From the NCBI RefSeq assembly GCF_003095395.1, contig NZ_QEIJ01000002.1:62001-126000 (forward strand): a stretch of DNA of 64,000 bases, written 5' to 3'. Below are positions 1 to 8,885 of this stretch, piece by piece; the stretch's first letter is position 1; the number at the start of each line of letters is the position of its first letter. The notes under the pieces were generated by a model that saw only the letters and a list, made by a program, of their open reading frames with translations, made no database searches and had not been told where the DNA came from. The DNA comes from Microbacterium sp. Gd 4-13 (GTDB lineage Bacteria; Actinomycetota; Actinomycetes; Actinomycetales; Microbacteriaceae). The translations under genes and the position numbers were made by a program.

Positions 1-983
1 TCCTGTTCGCCGCTCTGGCAGCCGGCGGCGTGACGCTCTACCGCGAGCTCTACAGCCCGACGGCATTCGTGCTTCGCTATCTCGACCTCCTCTCGGACGG
101 ACGAGCCGCCGACGCGCTCGCTCTGCCCGGGGTCGCCCTCGACGCGGCCGCCCTGGAGGCGGCGGGACTGCCGTCCACGGCGTCGAACGCGCTCCTGCGC
201 AGCGCCGCCCTGTCGTCGCTGACGGATGTGGTCGGCGTCTCCGAGGAGGCTTCCGGCGACAGCACCCGCGTGACGGTGGAGTACGTGGCGGGCGGGCACC
301 GCGGGACCTCGACGTTCGAGGTCGCGCAGGACGGGTGGATCGGGGTCGTGCCGAACTGGACCTTCGCGAAGAGTCCCCTCGCCGTCATGGACCTCGTCGT
401 CACGGGATCGATGCGCTTCGCCGTGAACGGCTTCGAGGTCGACAAGCGTCAGGTCTCGGCGGACGGCGTCGATGCCGACCCGCTGGCCGCCGTCCCCCTG
501 CTCGTCTTCTCCCCCGGCATCTACTCCGTCGACGTCGACACGCAGATCTCGGCAACCCCCGGTGTCGCGGTGCTGGCAGACCTCCCCACGGCCGGCATCC
601 CCGTTCGCGTCCAGGCCGAGGCGACGACCGAGTTCGTCGACGTGGTGCAGCAGCGGGTCGAGGAGTTCCTCGCCGACTGCGCGACCCAGCAGGTGCTGCA
701 GCCGACCGGGTGCCCGTTCGGGCTCACGGTGCAGAATCGCATCATCAGCCTTCCGGCGTGGTCGATCGTGCAGCACCCCGCCATCTCGGTGACCCCCGAC
801 GGTGCCGGCTGGAGCATCGCCCAGGCCGATGCCGTGGCCCACGTGGAGGTGCAGATCCGCTCGCTCTACGACGGATCGGTGCGCACGGTCGCCGAGGACG
901 TGCCGTTCGTCATCAACGGTTCGGTCGAGGTGCTCCCCGACGGCACCGCATCGATCAAGGTCGGCGGCAACCGCACGTCGTAG
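1..983 (+). CDS. Membrane-anchored protein of unknown function (5' end outside window)
   Basis: The frame is open from base 3 with no stop, and the residues before the first in-window GTG (base 30) are hydrophobic (LFAALAAGG), so the true start and at least part of a membrane segment lie upstream of the window. About 326 residues are visible. After the membrane anchor comes a long extracytoplasmic-looking region rich in Val, Ala and Asp with regular beta-type alternation and two cysteines (near CATQQ and GCPFG) that could pair. It ends 14 nt from the convergent copper gene. I do not recognise a family; a substrate-binding or cell-wall role is only a guess from topology. Confidence 0.75.
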   Translation, partial: LFAALAAGGVTLYRELYSPTAFVLRYLDLLSDGRAADALALPGVALDAAALEAAGLPSTASNALLRSAALSSLTDVVGVSEEASGDSTRVTVEYVAGGHRGTSTFEVAQDGWIGVVPNWTFAKSPLAVMDLVVTGSMRFAVNGFEVDKRQVSADGVDADPLAAVPLLVFSPGIYSVDVDTQISATPGVAVLADLPTAGIPVRVQAEATTEFVDVVQQRVEEFLADCATQQVLQPTGCPFGLTVQNRIISLPAWSIVQHPAISVTPDGAGWSIAQADAVAHVEVQIRSLYDGSVRTVAEDVPFVINGSVEVLPDGTASIKVGGNRTS

Positions 984-996
984 ACCGGTCGAGCCG

Positions 997-3033
997 TCAG
1001 CGCCCGGCGCGGGAATCCTGCTCGGCGAGAGCGGCGAGCTGCGCGTTGTACTCGTCGAGCTCGGGGTCGCCGGCGCGGTCGACCTGCCGATCGCGTCGGC
1101 GCTGCATCCTCTCGTCCGACCGGCTCCACTGGATCGCGACCGCGATCGCGAGGATCAGCGTGGGGATCTCGCCCACCGACCATGCGACGCCGCCACCGAG
1201 GTACTGGTCTTCGAGGGGCGACACACCCCAGGTGCGACCCATGGAGCCGAACCACTCCGCGACGAACAGGCCGGTCTGCATCATGATCGCGATGCCGAAG
1301 AAGGCGTGCATGGCCATGACCGCGATGAGCACCAGCAGGCGCATCGCGTAGGGCAGCCGGTACGGCACCGGGTCGATCCCGATGAGCGACAGCACGAAGA
1401 GGTACCCCGTGATGAGGAAGTGCGCCACCATCCACTCGTGACCGATGTGGTCGTAGAGCGACCACCGGAACAGGTCGCTGTAGTAGAAGGCCCACAGCGA
1501 TCCGATGAACAGCCCGGCGGCGACGTAGGGGTTCGTGAGCACCTTCGAGACCGGGCTGTGCACGGCCCAGAGGATCCACTCGCGTCCGCCGCGCGTGCCG
1601 TCGTCGCGCTTGCGGATCGCCCGCGCCGCCAACGTCACGGGAGCCCCGAGCACGAGCAGGAGCGGGATCGCCATGCTCAGCAGCATGTGGCCGATCATGT
1701 GCATGCTGAACAGGTAGTCCTGGTAGGCGTTGATCGGCCCCGCGGTGACCCAGAGCAGCAGCAGCAGGCCCGCGACCCACGAGACGGTGCGGTGGATCGG
1801 CCACGCGTCGCCGCGGCGCCGCAGGCGGATGACGCCCGCCAGGTAGAAGAAGAGCCCGAACCCGACGGCGAACGCCCAGAGCAGGTCGACGTCGATCGAC
1901 GTGAGCCAGGCGTTGAGATCGAGCTCGGGCGGGAGGGGCGCACCGGTGAGCACCTCTGCGGGCGTCTGGATGACCGGGATGGCGTCGCCCGGGGTGGGCG
2001 TGCGGGCCAGCGCCGCCGCCGCGCCGCTGGCAAGGCCCATGAAACCGAGTTCGAGGGCGATGAGGCCCCAGAACCGGCGGGATGCTCCGCTGTCGGGCAT
2101 GCGGGAGATCAGGCGCACGCGGTACCACGCACCGAGGACTCCCATTCCCAGGAGCGCGACCACCTTCACGATGACGAGGGCCCCGTAGGGCGAGCCGAGT
2201 TGCTCCCATCCCCCGAGGCCGATCGAGGCGCGCACGGTGCCCGAGATCGCCACGACGACGAAGGCGATGAGCGCGAGGCTCGAGTACCGCAACAGGACGT
2301 CTTTCAGCGCGCCCTTCTCGAGCACGGGGCGTACGACCACGAGCAGGACGAGACCGCCCAGCCAGACCGCCGCCGCGAGGATGTGCAACACGAGCGCCGT
2401 CACGGCGAGCGTGTGGTTGGCCTCCTCGCCCGCGTGGCCCTGGGTTCCCATCGGCACGAGCGCCACGACCGCGAGGAGGGCGACGAACAGGGTGGGCGTC
2501 CACGAGCGGACGGCGAAGGTGAGCACGGTCAGCACCGCACCGGCGATCGTGGTGATGAGCCACGCGCGGCCCAGTTCGACCTCGACGAGGAACCGGCCCA
2601 GCTGCTGCCCGAACACGGCGTCGGCGCTGGGCACGGCGTTCATCGTGTTGACGAACGTGAGGAACCCGGTCGCCGCGGAGGCGAGGGTGAAGATCGCCGC
2701 GCTGATCGAGGCGGTGTCGAGGGCGGTGTCGAAACCGCGCTGGCCCGCCGGCAATGCCCAGAGGGCGAGGACGAGCGAGCCGAGCATGCCCGCCGCGGCG
2801 AGGTTGACGACCAGCTTCGCGGCGGGAAGCCCCCACCGCACGACCGGGCCGGCATCACCGATGAGCAGGGGCGCCGCGCCGCCGCCGTAGGCGAGGCCGG
2901 CGACGAGAGCGACGGCCGAGACGACGACGAGGATCGCCAGACCCGCCACGCGGAGCGTGCGGGCCGACGAGGTCGGCTGTGCCGACGTTCCGCGCGGCGC
3001 GGTGGTGCCGCGAGGAGTGGTCGTGGTCATCAT
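997..3033 (-). CDS. Copper resistance D / CtaG-type cytochrome oxidase assembly fusion membrane protein
   Basis: This 678-residue polytopic membrane protein starts with a short Thr/Arg-rich cytoplasmic tail and then about 14 hydrophobic segments. The first half resembles the CopD (PF05425) copper-uptake family. The second half resembles CtaG/caa3-type assembly factors (PF09678): paired His residues sit in membrane segments, such as the SMHMIGHML stretch and HAFFGIAIM. Such fusions are common in actinobacteria and are thought to move copper across the membrane or deliver it to cytochrome oxidase. It is monocistronic here, with the start followed upstream by an intergenic stretch containing the HU terminator. 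The fusion call rests on domain recall, not on a search. Confidence 0.85.
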   Translation of the reverse strand: MMTTTTPRGTTAPRGTSAQPTSSARTLRVAGLAILVVVSAVALVAGLAYGGGAAPLLIGDAGPVVRWGLPAAKLVVNLAAAGMLGSLVLALWALPAGQRGFDTALDTASISAAIFTLASAATGFLTFVNTMNAVPSADAVFGQQLGRFLVEVELGRAWLITTIAGAVLTVLTFAVRSWTPTLFVALLAVVALVPMGTQGHAGEEANHTLAVTALVLHILAAAVWLGGLVLLVVVRPVLEKGALKDVLLRYSSLALIAFVVVAISGTVRASIGLGGWEQLGSPYGALVIVKVVALLGMGVLGAWYRVRLISRMPDSGASRRFWGLIALELGFMGLASGAAAALARTPTPGDAIPVIQTPAEVLTGAPLPPELDLNAWLTSIDVDLLWAFAVGFGLFFYLAGVIRLRRRGDAWPIHRTVSWVAGLLLLLWVTAGPINAYQDYLFSMHMIGHMLLSMAIPLLLVLGAPVTLAARAIRKRDDGTRGGREWILWAVHSPVSKVLTNPYVAAGLFIGSLWAFYYSDLFRWSLYDHIGHEWMVAHFLITGYLFVLSLIGIDPVPYRLPYAMRLLVLIAVMAMHAFFGIAIMMQTGLFVAEWFGSMGRTWGVSPLEDQYLGGGVAWSVGEIPTLILAIAVAIQWSRSDERMQRRRDRQVDRAGDPELDEYNAQLAALAEQDSRAGR

Positions 3034-3083
3034 GCAAGCTTATTCGCGCCGGAACCCGACCGAGCCGGAAGTGCCCGACACAG

Positions 3084-3115
3084 CAGAGGGGGGATGCCGA
3101 AGCATCCCCCCTCTG
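3084..3115 (-). terminator. Rho-independent-type hairpin downstream of the HU gene
   Basis: A perfect 14-bp stem (3084-3097 with 3102-3115) closes a CGAA tetraloop. It lies 44 nt past the HU stop codon on the minus strand. There is no clear U tract, which is usual for high-GC actinobacterial terminators. Confidence 0.85.
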
Positions 3116-3158
3116 GAGCGCTGAGGCCGCGCGGTCGCGCGGCGAGCGTCACGTCGTC

Positions 3159-3446
3159 TTACTTGACGGCAGCCTTCAGCTTCGAGCCTGCGGTGACCTT
3201 GACGCGCTTGCCCGCGGGGATCTTGATCTCTTCGCCGGTCTGCGGGTTGCGGCCCGTACGTGCCGACGTCTCGACCTGCTCGAAGGCGATCCAGCCGGGG
3301 ATCGAGACCTTGCTGCCCTTGGCGACCGCCTCGGAGACGGTGGAGAAGAGGGAGTCGAGCACGCCCGACACGGCGGACTGGCTCTGGCCGGTGGCGCTCG
3401 CGATGCTCGCGACGAGTTCGGTCTTGGTGATGGACTTGTCAGCCAT
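3159..3446 (-). CDS. hupB: HU-family nucleoid DNA-binding protein
   Basis: The 95-residue protein carries the HU signature around residues 58-74 (R-x-GRNPQTGEEI) and the Pro-containing DNA-intercalating arm. HU dimers bend and compact DNA without strong sequence preference. The start is ATG at 3446, preceded by a good GGAGGAC ribosome site. The frame stays open further upstream, but that stretch is not HU-like. The length is the short bacterial form: the long Lys/Ala-rich tail found in mycobacterial and many actinobacterial HupB proteins is absent. A small GGCGGC-AGAC-GCCGCC hairpin (3463-3478) sits in the leader just before the ribosome site. Confidence 0.95.
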   Translation of the reverse strand: MADKSITKTELVASIASATGQSQSAVSGVLDSLFSTVSEAVAKGSKVSIPGWIAFEQVETSARTGRNPQTGEEIKIPAGKRVKVTAGSKLKAAVK

Positions 3447-3674
3447 GGGGGTTGTCCTCCAAGGCGGCAGACGCCGCCCCTTATTTCTTCGGACGGAAGC
3501 GGAATGCCTCCGGGTGGTCGGATCGACCGCCTCGAATGTATCAACGATCGTGGTGAGAACCGCGTATTTCCGGGGCTCGTGACGCATTCGGACGCCGTGT
3601 CGCGGGGCTGATGTGGCAGATGGGGCTGTTGAGGCTCGGTTCGGACCTGCCTCGCGGATCGGCGGCGGCAACGC

Positions 3675-3712
3675 GAAAGGGCGGGACCCCCGTGAGGAGA
3701 TCCCGCCCTTTC
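3675..3712 (-). terminator. Hairpin terminator of the rpmB-rpmG-rpsN operon
   Basis: A perfect 12-bp stem (3675-3686 with 3701-3712) encloses a 14-nt loop, 34 nt past the rpsN stop on the minus strand. The minus-strand transcript runs into a short T-rich tail (TTTC). Confidence 0.8.
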
Positions 3713-3746
3713 AGAGGTTCAGTCGTTCACTGGGCCCGTAGACGTC

Positions 3747-4052
3747 TTACCAGCTCGACTTGGTCACGCCGGGCAGCTCGCCCCGGTGAGCCATGTCGCG
3801 GAAGCGCACACGCGAGATGCCGAACTTCGTCAGCACACCGCGGGGACGGCCGTCGATGACGTCGCGGCTGCGCACGCGAGCCGGCGAAGCGTTGCGGGGC
3901 AGCTTCTGCAGGCCCACGCGAGCGGCCTCACGCTGCTCGTCGGTGGAGGTGGGGTCGACCAGAGCCTTCTTCAGCTCGGCACGCTTCGTGGCCCAGCGGG
4001 CGACGATGACCTTGCGCTGCTCATTGCGCGCGATCTTGCTCTTCTTTGCCAT
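3747..4052 (-). CDS. rpsN: 30S ribosomal protein S14, cysteine-free (zinc-independent) form
   Basis: The 101-residue protein has the long S14 layout and the conserved C-terminal [23 protein letters not shown] block that contacts 16S rRNA. It has no cysteine at all, so it is the C-minus paralogue, which does not bind zinc, rather than the 61-residue CXXC form. It is the last gene of a tight minus-strand operon with rpmG (2 nt upstream) and rpmB. In many actinobacteria this set is induced by zinc starvation under Zur. Here no Zur-type palindrome is visible upstream of rpmB, so it may be the constitutive set. Confidence 0.95.
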   Translation of the reverse strand: MAKKSKIARNEQRKVIVARWATKRAELKKALVDPTSTDEQREAARVGLQKLPRNASPARVRSRDVIDGRPRGVLTKFGISRVRFRDMAHRGELPGVTKSSW

Positions 4053-4054
4053 GT

Positions 4055-4225
4055 TTAGCGCTCCTCTCGGAAGTCGACGTGCTTGCGGACCACGGGGTCG
4101 TACTTCTTGAGCACGATGCGGTCGGGGTTGTTGCGGCGGTTCTTGCGCGTCACGTAGGTGTACCCCGTGCCGGCGGTCGAACGCAGCTTGATGATCGGAC
4201 GAACGTCCTGTGCTTTCTTAGCCAT
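4055..4225 (-). CDS. rpmG: 50S ribosomal protein L33, cysteine-free form
   Basis: The 56-residue reading is basic and begins [10 protein letters not shown], with the L33 core [14 protein letters not shown] in the middle. L33 is a small protein near the E site of the 50S subunit. The two CXXC zinc motifs of the C-plus form are missing. The ATG shares one base with the rpmB stop (TGATG), so translation is coupled. Too short to stand out from its reading-frame shadows, it is supported by homology and by operon spacing on both sides. Confidence 0.95.
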   Translation of the reverse strand: MAKKAQDVRPIIKLRSTAGTGYTYVTRKNRRNNPDRIVLKKYDPVVRKHVDFREER

Positions 4226-4461
4226 CAGAGCTTCACACCCCTTGCGAGCATGTCTTTGACGACTGCCTCGATGCCACGAGCATCAATGACCTTGATGCCC
4301 TTCGCGGACACGTTGATCGTGATCTTGCGACCGAGCGACGGAACGAGATAGGTCTTGCGCTGCACGTTCGGGTCGAAGCGGCGCTTCGTCCGGCGGTGCG
4401 AGTGCGAGATGTTGTGACCGAAGCCGGGAACAGCGCCGGTCACCTGGCACACTGCTGCCAT
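4225..4461 (-). CDS. rpmB: 50S ribosomal protein L28, C-minus type
   Basis: The protein is 78 residues with the L28 signature [18 protein letters not shown] at residues 12-29. The start is ATG at 4461 (MAAVCQVTG). An in-frame upstream start would add 13 residues that do not resemble L28. Only one of the usual cysteines remains (Cys5; the second position of the CXXC is Thr-Gly), so the zinc site is gone, matching its two operon partners. It is the first gene of the rpmB-rpmG-rpsN unit. Confidence 0.95.
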   Translation of the reverse strand: MAAVCQVTGAVPGFGHNISHSHRRTKRRFDPNVQRKTYLVPSLGRKITINVSAKGIKVIDARGIEAVVKDMLARGVKL

Positions 4462-4599
4462 AGTGATTCTCCTTAGTACCGTGACACCGGACGGTGCCAC
4501 CCAAGATCCCTTGTCTGCACCCCGCTCGCGCGCAGCCGAAGAGGCCGTTCGATGAGGGAGGGGTGCGTACTGCGTGCTGGAGTGCGCGCAGACGAGGAG

Positions 4600-5856
4600 T
4601 CAGTCTAGCACGGGCGGCGCGTCGGCCCGGCGGGGGCCGGATGCTGCGATATGGGCGACGCGCGTTCGTTCGGTCGGAACCCGCAGCAGCTGCCGCACGA
4701 CCCACACCAGCAGCACGACGAGCATGACGTTGCGCGCGGTGAGCACGAGCACGCCGATCGGGTTCGCGACACGCACGAGGTCGAACACGAGCGGATACAC
4801 GCCCTGCGTGAGGAAGGCGGTGATCGCGGCGTACTGGAGTCCGCGCCGGATGCCGCGTCGGTCGACGATGACCCAGAGGACGAACGGCGCGATGATCCAC
4901 GCCACGAACTGGGGCGAGCCGACCTTGTTGAAGACGATGAGCACGAGCACGAGCGTGAGGGTCAGCGGGGGGAGGAGGCGCAGCATCCGGGCCCCGGCGC
5001 GCGCCTTGAGCACTCCGACGACGCAGACCGCGGCGACCGCGACCGCCATGAGGGGCGTCAGGAGCGCGGCCATGGTGTCGACGCCCGGACCGTAGATGGC
5101 GAACGTGATGATCTCGTTGTCGAAGGCGACCTTGGCCCCGTTGATGCCGAACACGGCGAGCCAGACGAAGGGGGTCGCCGCCGTACTCTCCATCTGCAGG
5201 CCTCGGCCGACCTGGGCCGTGATGAACCCGGTGAGGTTCTCCGCGCCACCGAGCGCGACGACCACGAGCACCACGGCCGCGGCGGTCGCCCCGGCGGAGG
5301 CCACGACCACCCACCAGCGCTTGCGGGCGGCGATCGTCAGGGCGAGCACCACGGCGGCCGGCCAGATCTTGATCCAGGCGCCGATCGTGAGGATCGCCGA
5401 AGAGACGGCGGGGTGGCGGATGGCCAGGAGCAGGGCGACGATCGCGAGGGGCACGGTGATCGCATCGATGCGGTACATGCCGATCGGACCGAGGAGGACG
5501 AACAGCACCAGCCAGACGCGGGCTCCCGTCAGGCGGGCCCGGGAGCGCCCTCGGCCCACGAGGAAGGCGAACGCCGCCGCGTCGAGCACGCAGACGAGCA
5601 CGGCCCAGCCGAACGTGTACCCGGCGATCCAAGAGAACAGGTGCGCGGCCAGCATCGGCACGAGCGCCACCTGCGGGTACACCCACGCCGCCGTGATGCC
5701 GACGATGTCGCCGCCGCCCAGGGCCTGGTTCGACCACGGCTCGTAGACGTTGTAGACGTCGCCCATGGGCTGGCTCCACAGCAGGAACCCGAGCGCCACG
5801 ACGAGCGCGTGAGCGCCCAGGAACCACAACCAGATATTCCGAAGTTCTCGCGACAC
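4600..5856 (-). CDS. Polytopic glycosyltransferase (GT87 / DUF2029-like mannosyltransferase)
   Basis: From GTG at 5856 the protein has 418 residues and about 11-12 hydrophobic segments. An early extracytoplasmic loop contains Asp and Glu (VYNVYEPWSNQAL), as in GT-C enzymes of the DUF2029/GT87 family, which transfer mannose from polyprenyl-phosphate donors to envelope glycans. The start is chosen because a TAGGTT -10 lies 8 nt upstream and because the extra upstream codons fall inside palindrome P1. It stands alone between the ribosomal operon and the P1 repeat. The substrate is unknown. Confidence 0.7.
   Translation of the reverse strand: MSRELRNIWLWFLGAHALVVALGFLLWSQPMGDVYNVYEPWSNQALGGGDIVGITAAWVYPQVALVPMLAAHLFSWIAGYTFGWAVLVCVLDAAAFAFLVGRGRSRARLTGARVWLVLFVLLGPIGMYRIDAITVPLAIVALLLAIRHPAVSSAILTIGAWIKIWPAAVVLALTIAARKRWWVVVASAGATAAAVVLVVVALGGAENLTGFITAQVGRGLQMESTAATPFVWLAVFGINGAKVAFDNEIITFAIYGPGVDTMAALLTPLMAVAVAAVCVVGVLKARAGARMLRLLPPLTLTLVLVLIVFNKVGSPQFVAWIIAPFVLWVIVDRRGIRRGLQYAAITAFLTQGVYPLVFDLVRVANPIGVLVLTARNVMLVVLLVWVVRQLLRVPTERTRVAHIAASGPRRADAPPVLD
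4602..4607 (-). promoter_or_regulatory. Probable -10 box for the rpmB-rpmG-rpsN operon
   Basis: TAGACT preceded by TGC (extended -10 look) lies inside the last codons of the upstream glycosyltransferase gene. It would give a leader of about 135 nt. No convincing -35 and no Zur-type palindrome is visible here. Confidence 0.35.
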
Positions 5857-5918
5857 GAGAAGCCAACCTATCCGAGCGACCTGAACGCCGACCTCCCCCG
5901 GCCCCGCCCAGCACCTCA

Positions 5919-5995
5919 GACCGCGAGACTTCACCCGGGCTACGAGACTGCCGCCCAGGAGCGCAGTCTCGTAGCAGGGATGAAGTCTCGCGGTC
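5919..5995. repeat. P1: 77-bp four-unit palindrome with 19-bp spacing
   Basis: The outer arms (5919-5933 and 5981-5995) are a perfect 15-bp inverted repeat. The inner arms (5940-5951 and 5963-5974) are a perfect 12-bp one. Symmetric 6-nt unpaired stretches (5934-5939, 5975-5980) separate them, and the loop is 11 nt. The heptamer CGAGACT starts at 5924 and again at 5943, exactly 19 bp apart, and is inverted on the right side with the same spacing. It lies just past the 3' end of the alkyladenine glycosylase gene and near-matches P2 in sequence. Confidence 0.9.
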
Positions 5996-6026
5996 GGGTC
6001 CGGCCGGGGCGGGGGTCGGGGCGGGG

Positions 6027-6698
6027 TCAGGCGTCGCGGGCGCCGCGGCCCCAGCGGAACGCCGAGACGGTCGGGTCGCCAGCGATCCAGAACCGCCACG
6101 GGAACGCCTCGGTGCCCGCGATGCCGGCCACGCCCACCCTCGGACCCGTGACGACGGTCGCGAGCGGCTGCTCCCGCACCGACAGTGACGCAACCGCGCC
6201 CGCCCTCTCGGACGGCACGATCGCGTCGATGCCGTCGTGGATCGGATGCTTCAACCCGACCGCGTCGCCCAGACGCCCCGGTCCGCTGGCGAGCTCCCTC
6301 GGCGAGCGCACGACGCCGCGGCGTTCGAGCCGGCGGCGCGTCGCCGCATCCGCCCCCTCGACGATCTCACCGGCGCGCAGCAGGACTCCTCCGGCGACGC
6401 CCTCCGGACCGCACACGACGTTCACGCACGAGTGGATGCCGTGGCTGAGGTAGACGTACAGGTGCCCGGGCTCGCCCCACATGGTCGCGTTGCGGGGGGT
6501 TTGACCCATGCGGGCGTGCGAGCCGGGATCGGCGATGGGGCCGGTGCCGAGGCCGTGATAGGCCTCGACCTCCGTGAGCCGGACCGCGACCCGCTCCCCC
6601 GCGATCACGGTCTCGAGCACCCCGCCGAGCAGGCGCGGGGCGACCTCGGCGGGGAGTGCGTCGAGGTCGGCGCGGCGCGCCGGGCGGAGCGTGCTCAC
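6027..6698 (-). CDS. 3-methyladenine DNA glycosylase (AAG/MPG family)
   Basis: The 223-residue protein shows the AAG pattern: LTEVEAYHG with the catalytic Glu region, SHARMGQTPRNATMW, and LYVYLSHGIHSCVNVV. The enzyme removes alkylated and deaminated purines such as 3-methyladenine and hypoxanthine, starting base-excision repair. The start is GTG at 6698, which overlaps the upstream stop as GTGA. An ATG 21 nt earlier is possible but would lie inside the upstream gene. It is the last gene of the long minus-strand run that begins with the zinc genes. Confidence 0.92.
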   Translation of the reverse strand: MSTLRPARRADLDALPAEVAPRLLGGVLETVIAGERVAVRLTEVEAYHGLGTGPIADPGSHARMGQTPRNATMWGEPGHLYVYLSHGIHSCVNVVCGPEGVAGGVLLRAGEIVEGADAATRRRLERRGVVRSPRELASGPGRLGDAVGLKHPIHDGIDAIVPSERAGAVASLSVREQPLATVVTGPRVGVAGIAGTEAFPWRFWIAGDPTVSAFRWGRGARDA

Positions 6699-8113
6699 GC
6701 CGGCGGCACCTGGCACCATGACAGGCCGAAGCCGTCGAGCACCGAGACCTCGGTGCCGGTGTCGATCTCGACGACGTGCGTCTGCAGGCGCGTGGGCAGC
6801 GGCAGGAGGTAACGGTCGTAGGGGTTGCTCGCGGCGGACGGAGCGACGAGCACGGCGGCGTATCGTCCGCTCGCCGACACGCAGGTCTGCAGCACCGAGT
6901 CGGAGGCTGATGCGTCGAGCAGCACGGTGGCCGTGCCGTCGTCGGTCACGCGCGCGACGGCGGTCGAGACGAACGCACCGTCGTCCGACAGCTCGGCGTA
7001 GGTGCGGATCGTGCCGGCGCCCTCCCCCGGCATCGGGGTCACCGCACTCAGCGACCCGATCGCCGTCGTCGGCTCGACCAGGGGCTGCTCGCTGCCGTCG
7101 GTGAGGTCGACCACGCGCATGCCCTCGAGCCCCTCGACGACGGCCTGCGACGAACCGCGCGCGATGCCGTCGATCGACAGAGCGGTTCCCAGCGGAGCGG
7201 CGTTCGCCCCGTCGGCCCCCGAGAGCAGCAGCCGACTGTCGAACGTGAGCACGAGGATGCTGTCGGTGTCGGGCACGAACCGCCACTCGGCCACACGGAC
7301 GTCACCGCCGAGATCGACCTCCTTCGGAGGGGCGTCGGCCGCGCCGGTCGCGACCGAGGTCGTGAACAGGACCGCCTCGCGGCCTCCGCCGGCTCCGAGG
7401 TCGGCGTCGGAGAAGGTGAAGCCGATGGTCTCGCCGCGGTCTGCGCTCTGCAGGTTCGACACGAAGCCGTCGCCGGGCAGATCGAGTTCTCGCGGGTCTT
7501 CGCCGTCGGAACCCGTGACGAGGATCGCGGGGCGGTCGTCGTCGGTGCGCACCGAGACCACGAGGTGCGTGGCGGTGGCGCGGTAGTCCTCGATATGCGG
7601 ATGCGTGAACACGGGCACGGCGTCACCGCCCAACCCCGTGCGATAGATGGTGTCGCCGTCTTCGCCGCCGCGCTGGAGAAGGTAGGGCTGCAGAGCGGGG
7701 GTGCGGAACGTCGTCGTCAGGGTGGACGCCGGTCCGACGCCGCGGCCCGAGGCGTCGGAGATCGTGACCGTGTAGTCGGTATCGTCGCGCAGGGGCAGCG
7801 TGAAGCGCACCCCGACGCTGCGGCCGGAGGTGTCGACCGTGAACGGCGCCGCCGGATCCACGGTGACCTGCGCCGCATCCACGTCTTCCAGGGCCTGCGT
7901 CGTCTCGAGGATGACCCGCGAGCCGGAGGCGACGACGGCACCCGCGGGATCGACCTGCACCTTCGTCACCCGCGGCCCCTGCACGATGCCGATCGCCGCT
8001 CCCGCGGCGCCGACCAGCACGAGCCCGCCCAGCACCGCGGCGAAGGCCGAGAGGAAGGCGCGGCTGCGACGTTGGTGCCCTCGTGCGCGGCGCGACGGGG
8101 CGTCAGTACTCAT
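6695..8113 (-). CDS. Membrane-anchored extracellular beta-propeller-like protein of unknown function
   Basis: The 472-residue protein has an Arg-rich cytoplasmic N-terminus, one membrane segment at about residues 20-45, then a long extracellular part. The first extracellular section (about 50-135) looks like an Ig/big-domain fold with the pattern SGRGVGPASTLTTTF. The rest is repetitive beta-strand sequence that looks like a propeller. It overlaps the preceding TIGR03943 gene by 11 nt and the following glycosylase by 4 nt, so it is co-transcribed with the zinc genes. A link to zinc is only contextual. Confidence 0.7.
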   Translation of the reverse strand: MSTDAPSRRARGHQRRSRAFLSAFAAVLGGLVLVGAAGAAIGIVQGPRVTKVQVDPAGAVVASGSRVILETTQALEDVDAAQVTVDPAAPFTVDTSGRSVGVRFTLPLRDDTDYTVTISDASGRGVGPASTLTTTFRTPALQPYLLQRGGEDGDTIYRTGLGGDAVPVFTHPHIEDYRATATHLVVSVRTDDDRPAILVTGSDGEDPRELDLPGDGFVSNLQSADRGETIGFTFSDADLGAGGGREAVLFTTSVATGAADAPPKEVDLGGDVRVAEWRFVPDTDSILVLTFDSRLLLSGADGANAAPLGTALSIDGIARGSSQAVVEGLEGMRVVDLTDGSEQPLVEPTTAIGSLSAVTPMPGEGAGTIRTYAELSDDGAFVSTAVARVTDDGTATVLLDASASDSVLQTCVSASGRYAAVLVAPSAASNPYDRYLLPLPTRLQTHVVEIDTGTEVSVLDGFGLSWCQVPPA

Positions 8114-8885
8114 AGGGGTCCTGCGGCTCGTCGATCGCCACGACCTCGTCGGGGGTGATCTCGAGCGCGCCGCTGCTGGTGGAGCGCACCGTGCCGGTGA
8201 CCGTCACCCACTGACCGGTGTCGGGAACCGCGGCCGTCGAGGCGATCGGCAGCGTCGCGGGCTGCGCGTCGATGACGCAGTGCGTGATGACGAGGCGCGT
8301 GAGGTCGAACCCGGAGCCGTTGTCGCTGGGGGTGACGAAACCGGTGAGCGAGATCGCGTCTCCGTCGAAGGTGTCGGGGTTCGTGGCGGTCGCGAACACG
8401 CTCGCCCACTCCCCGACCCCGAATTCGCCGGTATCGCCCGACGACGCCAGCGTGATGACGTCGGCCCCGGCGAACAGCGGGGGCGCCCCGACGTCTCGTG
8501 ACATCGCGAGCTCGGCCGACAGCGAGGCGGGCGGCGAGACGAGCATCGTCACGACGACACCCGAGGCGACGAGGCCACCGGCGAGGGCGACGGCGCCGAC
8601 CGGGCGCGCGGTGGGGTGCGGATGCGGCGCGTCGTCGTCTTCCGCGTGCGCATGCCCGTCGCCGTGGTCGTGGCCGTGGTCTTCCTCGGCGCCGAGCGGG
8701 AGCGCGAAGCTCGCGACGGCTCCGACGAGGAGGAGCACCGCCATGCCGACGGCGAACCACGCCGAGTCGGGGTTGATGTACAGCGCCAGACGCCCGGTGA
8801 GCCAGAGCGCGATGGTCACCACGGCCAGGCACGAGGCGAGGCCCACTCCGAGCCAGCGCGTGCCGACGAATCCCGCGTTACGCAC
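8103..8885 (-). CDS. TIGR03943/DUF1980-type membrane protein, His-rich
   Basis: The 260-residue protein has two N-terminal membrane segments, a His/Asp-rich stretch at about residues 68-92 (HGHDHGDGHAHAEDDD), a third membrane segment, then an OB-like extracytoplasmic domain with the pattern ITLTGFV/VTVTGTV. Proteins of this family are usually paired with the permease encoded just upstream. The His/Asp run is a likely Zn(II)-binding loop. The start is GTG at 8885, overlapping the permease stop by 8 nt. Together with the permease it may form a metal or metal-chelate transporter; the direction is not established. Confidence 0.85.
   Translation of the reverse strand: MRNAGFVGTRWLGVGLASCLAVVTIALWLTGRLALYINPDSAWFAVGMAVLLLVGAVASFALPLGAEEDHGHDHGDGHAHAEDDDAPHPHPTARPVGAVALAGGLVASGVVVTMLVSPPASLSAELAMSRDVGAPPLFAGADVITLASSGDTGEFGVGEWASVFATATNPDTFDGDAISLTGFVTPSDNGSGFDLTRLVITHCVIDAQPATLPIASTAAVPDTGQWVTVTGTVRSTSSGALEITPDEVVAIDEPQDPYEY

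Noticed and set aside
802..3582. Very long plus-strand open frame (over 900 codons) opposite the copper gene
   Set aside because: It is the Arg/Asp/Gly/Pro-rich mirror of the well-supported CopD/CtaG gene and the HU gene; high-GC DNA gives such antisense frames throughout the window.
4462..4600. Zur box upstream of rpmB
   Set aside because: I searched by eye for TGAnAAnnnTTnTCA on both strands and found nothing close.
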